Source: a bacterium (GTDB lineage Bacteria; Patescibacteriota; Gracilibacteria; UBA1369; LOWO2-01-FULL-3). Taken from it: a DNA stretch of 7,155 bases. Positions 5,753-7,155 of the stretch are shown here, in pieces. The translations under genes were made by a program, and so were the position numbers. The notes under the pieces are model-generated. The model saw only the letters and a program-made list of their open reading frames with translations, was not told the origin of the DNA and made no database searches. The DNA lies in NCBI GenBank assembly GCA_027622635.1, contig JAQBYK010000057.1:1-7155 (forward strand), read 5' to 3'. Within the stretch, counting starts at the first letter, position 1. Every line of letters starts with the position of its first letter.

Positions 5753-6820
5753 CTAAATATTCTCCATGATTTCAACTACCTCTTCCAGGTTCTGAGTGCC
5801 CATCAAATTCATCCTCATATCCCTGGCCCCACTAAACCCCTTACAGTACCAGGCTAAATGCTTTTTTATATTGTGAAAAGGTAGGTGGTTAAGCTTGGTA
5901 AAATATTTAGCATGTTCCAAAGTTGCAGCCATTCTCTTCTCCATTGAAATTTCACTTTCAATGCCACCCTCTTTTCCCCCAAAAAACCATGGATTCCCGA
6001 GTGCGGCTCGTCCAACAAGAACACCATTAACTCCATAGCGACCGATTTTTTCATGCGCATCTTTCAAAGATTTAACATCTCCATTTCCCAAGAATGTTAC
6101 GCCGCTAGCCTTACATAAAGCTGCGGCCTTCGCTAAAACATCCCAATCCGCCTCGCCCAGATACATCTGCCTCAAGGTCCTGCCATGCATAGTGATATTA
6201 GCCGGCAATTCCTCCAGCAAATGCTTTGTCCACTCCTCAGCCACTACTTTGTCGAAACCGATCCTGGTTTTCACGGAAACGGGTATCAAGTTTCGATCGA
6301 CCTTTTCAACAGATTCAAAACCCAAACACTTCTTCCTCATATCCTTACACGCCTCAATAATATCAGGATGGACACCTGCTTTCTCCAAACTTATTCCTTC
6401 ACTCCAATCTTTCACGGCTTGTTTAGTTGTGCGAATCAATTCTTTCGCCAATTTGGGAGTTTGGATGAGGCCTGCACCACTGCCCTTTTTCGCAACTTTA
6501 TTCGCAGGACAGCCCATATTAATATCTATTCCATCAAACCCAAGAGACGCCAACATCACCGCACACTTATAGTAAGAATCAACTTCAACTCCATAGATCT
6601 GAGCCACTACTGGCCTCTCGATTTTATTATGTAAAAAAGCCACCAACATTTGAGTTGCACCTCGCGCAAGCCCTTCTACATTAGTAAACTCGGTCATGAC
6701 GACAGATGGACTACTATGTTTGCAAACCATATATCTGAATGCAGCATCGGTTACACCATCCATCGGCGATAGCCCAATTATTGGCTTTTCCAGATTGTCC
6801 CAAAATCCTCTAAATAGCAT
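5753..6820 (-). CDS. dus: tRNA-dihydrouridine synthase (Dus family)
   Basis: FMN-dependent enzyme that reduces uridines in the tRNA D-loop with NADPH. The TIM barrel motifs are in order: SPMDGVTD (18-25) for flavin binding, NMGCPA (101-106) with catalytic C104, VKTRIG (183-188) with flavin-contacting K184, MHGRT (211-215), GNGDV (245-249) and VGRAALGNPW (269-278). A small helical C-terminal domain follows (about 295-355). At 355 residues it is slightly longer than most family members (about 320-345), because of an insertion near 139-176 between the barrel strand after the catalytic Cys and VKTRIG. The subtype (DusA, B, C) cannot be named, although the motif layout is closest to DusB. A possible ribosome binding site AGGA (6831-6834) lies 10 nt before the ATG. 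It is the first gene of a likely two-gene operon with the membrane protein. Confidence 0.95.
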   Translation of the reverse strand: MLFRGFWDNLEKPIIGLSPMDGVTDAAFRYMVCKHSSPSVVMTEFTNVEGLARGATQMLVAFLHNKIERPVVAQIYGVEVDSYYKCAVMLASLGFDGIDINMGCPANKVAKKGSGAGLIQTPKLAKELIRTTKQAVKDWSEGISLEKAGVHPDIIEACKDMRKKCLGFESVEKVDRNLIPVSVKTRIGFDKVVAEEWTKHLLEELPANITMHGRTLRQMYLGEADWDVLAKAAALCKASGVTFLGNGDVKSLKDAHEKIGRYGVNGVLVGRAALGNPWFFGGKEGGIESEISMEKRMAATLEHAKYFTKLNHLPFHNIKKHLAWYCKGFSGARDMRMNLMGTQNLEEVVEIMENI

Positions 6821-6861
6821 AGTGCAGCCATCCTACACTATATCGCCAAAATTTCCATTTG

Positions 6862-6890
6862 ATTTTAGCCGATTTCATAGGGAGAATGAA
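6862..6890 (-). promoter_or_regulatory. weak candidate promoter for dus
   Basis: On the minus strand TAAAAT (6862-6867, 5/6 match to the -10) is preceded at 17 bp by TTCATT (6885-6890, only 3/6 to the -35). Transcription would start near 6855, leaving a leader of about 34 nt that includes the AGGA at 6831-6834. The position is sensible but the -35 is poor. Confidence 0.28.
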
Positions 6891-7155
6891 AACCGAGGAA
6901 CAGATTAAATATACAATATGTCAAAAAAACATGATAGAGAAAACTGAACCATCGCCACAATCTGCAGCGGACGCTGCAAGAGATAAGGGGGGTCTGGTAA
7001 ATGCTGAAGCGAACCCTGAGTCAGGTCAGAAGCCAGAAACAATGAGGAGGTCATTCAAAGAAAGAGTTTTTGATGTTGTTAGAGGTATCCCTCGTGGATC
7101 TACACTTACCTACAAAGAAGTAGCTGAAAGAGCAGGTAGCCCTGGAGCAAGTAGA
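6886..7155 (+). CDS. O6-alkylguanine-DNA alkyltransferase / alkyltransferase-like protein, 3' end outside window
   Basis: The visible 90 residues end in the winged-helix DNA-binding region of the MGMT/Ogt/ATL family: FKERVFDVVRGIPRGSTLTY (56-75), then KEVAERAGSPGASR. This matches the usual F-x-x-x-V-W/F ... IP-x-G-x-x-x-SY/TY pattern that precedes the recognition helix. The reactive PCHR motif would lie beyond the window, so repair enzyme (Cys) and non-catalytic alkyltransferase-like protein (Trp) cannot be separated. Residues 1-52 are charged and rich in Ala, Pro, Ser and Glu, and look disordered. The start is uncertain: the ATG at 6886 has AGGGAG only 1 nt upstream, too close for a good ribosome binding site. 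Alternatives in frame are 6931 and 7042, the latter giving a compact protein typical of alkyltransferase-like proteins. It is divergent from dus with a 65-bp gap. Confidence 0.85.
   Translation, partial: MKTEEQIKYTICQKNMIEKTEPSPQSAADAARDKGGLVNAEANPESGQKPETMRRSFKERVFDVVRGIPRGSTLTYKEVAERAGSPGASR

Noticed and set aside
6185..6634. Plus-strand open frames of 149 and 126 codons
   Set aside because: They lie wholly antisense to dus, whose family motifs are intact, overlap each other in two frames, and show no domain pattern.
2868..6820. Use of genetic code 25 (TGA as glycine)
   Set aside because: All five complete genes are full length without reading through TGA, and glycine is encoded by GGN throughout.
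1..7155. CRISPR array, insertion sequence, or phage/defence island
   Set aside because: No regularly spaced repeats, transposase motifs or terminal inverted repeats were seen. The gene content is mainly housekeeping.

Overview
The window is about 39-40% GC by eye and gene-dense. It holds seven protein genes (five complete, two cut by the window ends) and one tRNA. Several features would suit a small-genome bacterium such as a member of the Candidate Phyla Radiation (Patescibacteria). These are SD-poor translation starts with short leaders, a long disordered extension on RNase J, lone housekeeping genes rather than large operons, and a Dus enzyme with an internal insertion. The sequence does not prove the taxon. 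The standard genetic code fits, since no gene is interrupted by in-frame TGA. The five complete genes end in TAG (four) or TAA (one), never TGA.

Left part: murD (minus, 3' end missing) is divergent from rnj (plus), with 83 bp between them. rnj encodes RNase J, a 5'-3' exonuclease/endonuclease of RNA decay. It is convergent with a 558-residue gene on the minus strand, and their stop codons overlap in a shared CTAG. The minus-strand gene looks like a hydrolase of the guanidino-group-modifying (agmatine/peptidyl-arginine deiminase) superfamily. It carries an internal twin-arginine (Tat) export motif and has the best promoter in the window.

Middle: a 188-bp divergent intergenic region contains that promoter, two perfect inverted repeats, and a candidate promoter for a 152-residue protein of unknown function. 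A tRNA-Pro(GGG) with encoded CCA follows the unknown gene after only 6 bp.

Right part: a minus-strand pair, dus (tRNA-dihydrouridine synthase) then a four-helix membrane protein (possibly DoxX-like), converges on the tRNA. Divergent from dus is the 5' part of a gene for an O6-alkylguanine-DNA alkyltransferase or alkyltransferase-like protein, which runs off the window.

The functions are mostly unrelated housekeeping: cell wall synthesis, RNA decay, tRNA modification and DNA repair. The parts with most novelty are the Tat-tagged deiminase-like protein, the inverted repeats beside its promoter, and the unknown gene attached to the tRNA.
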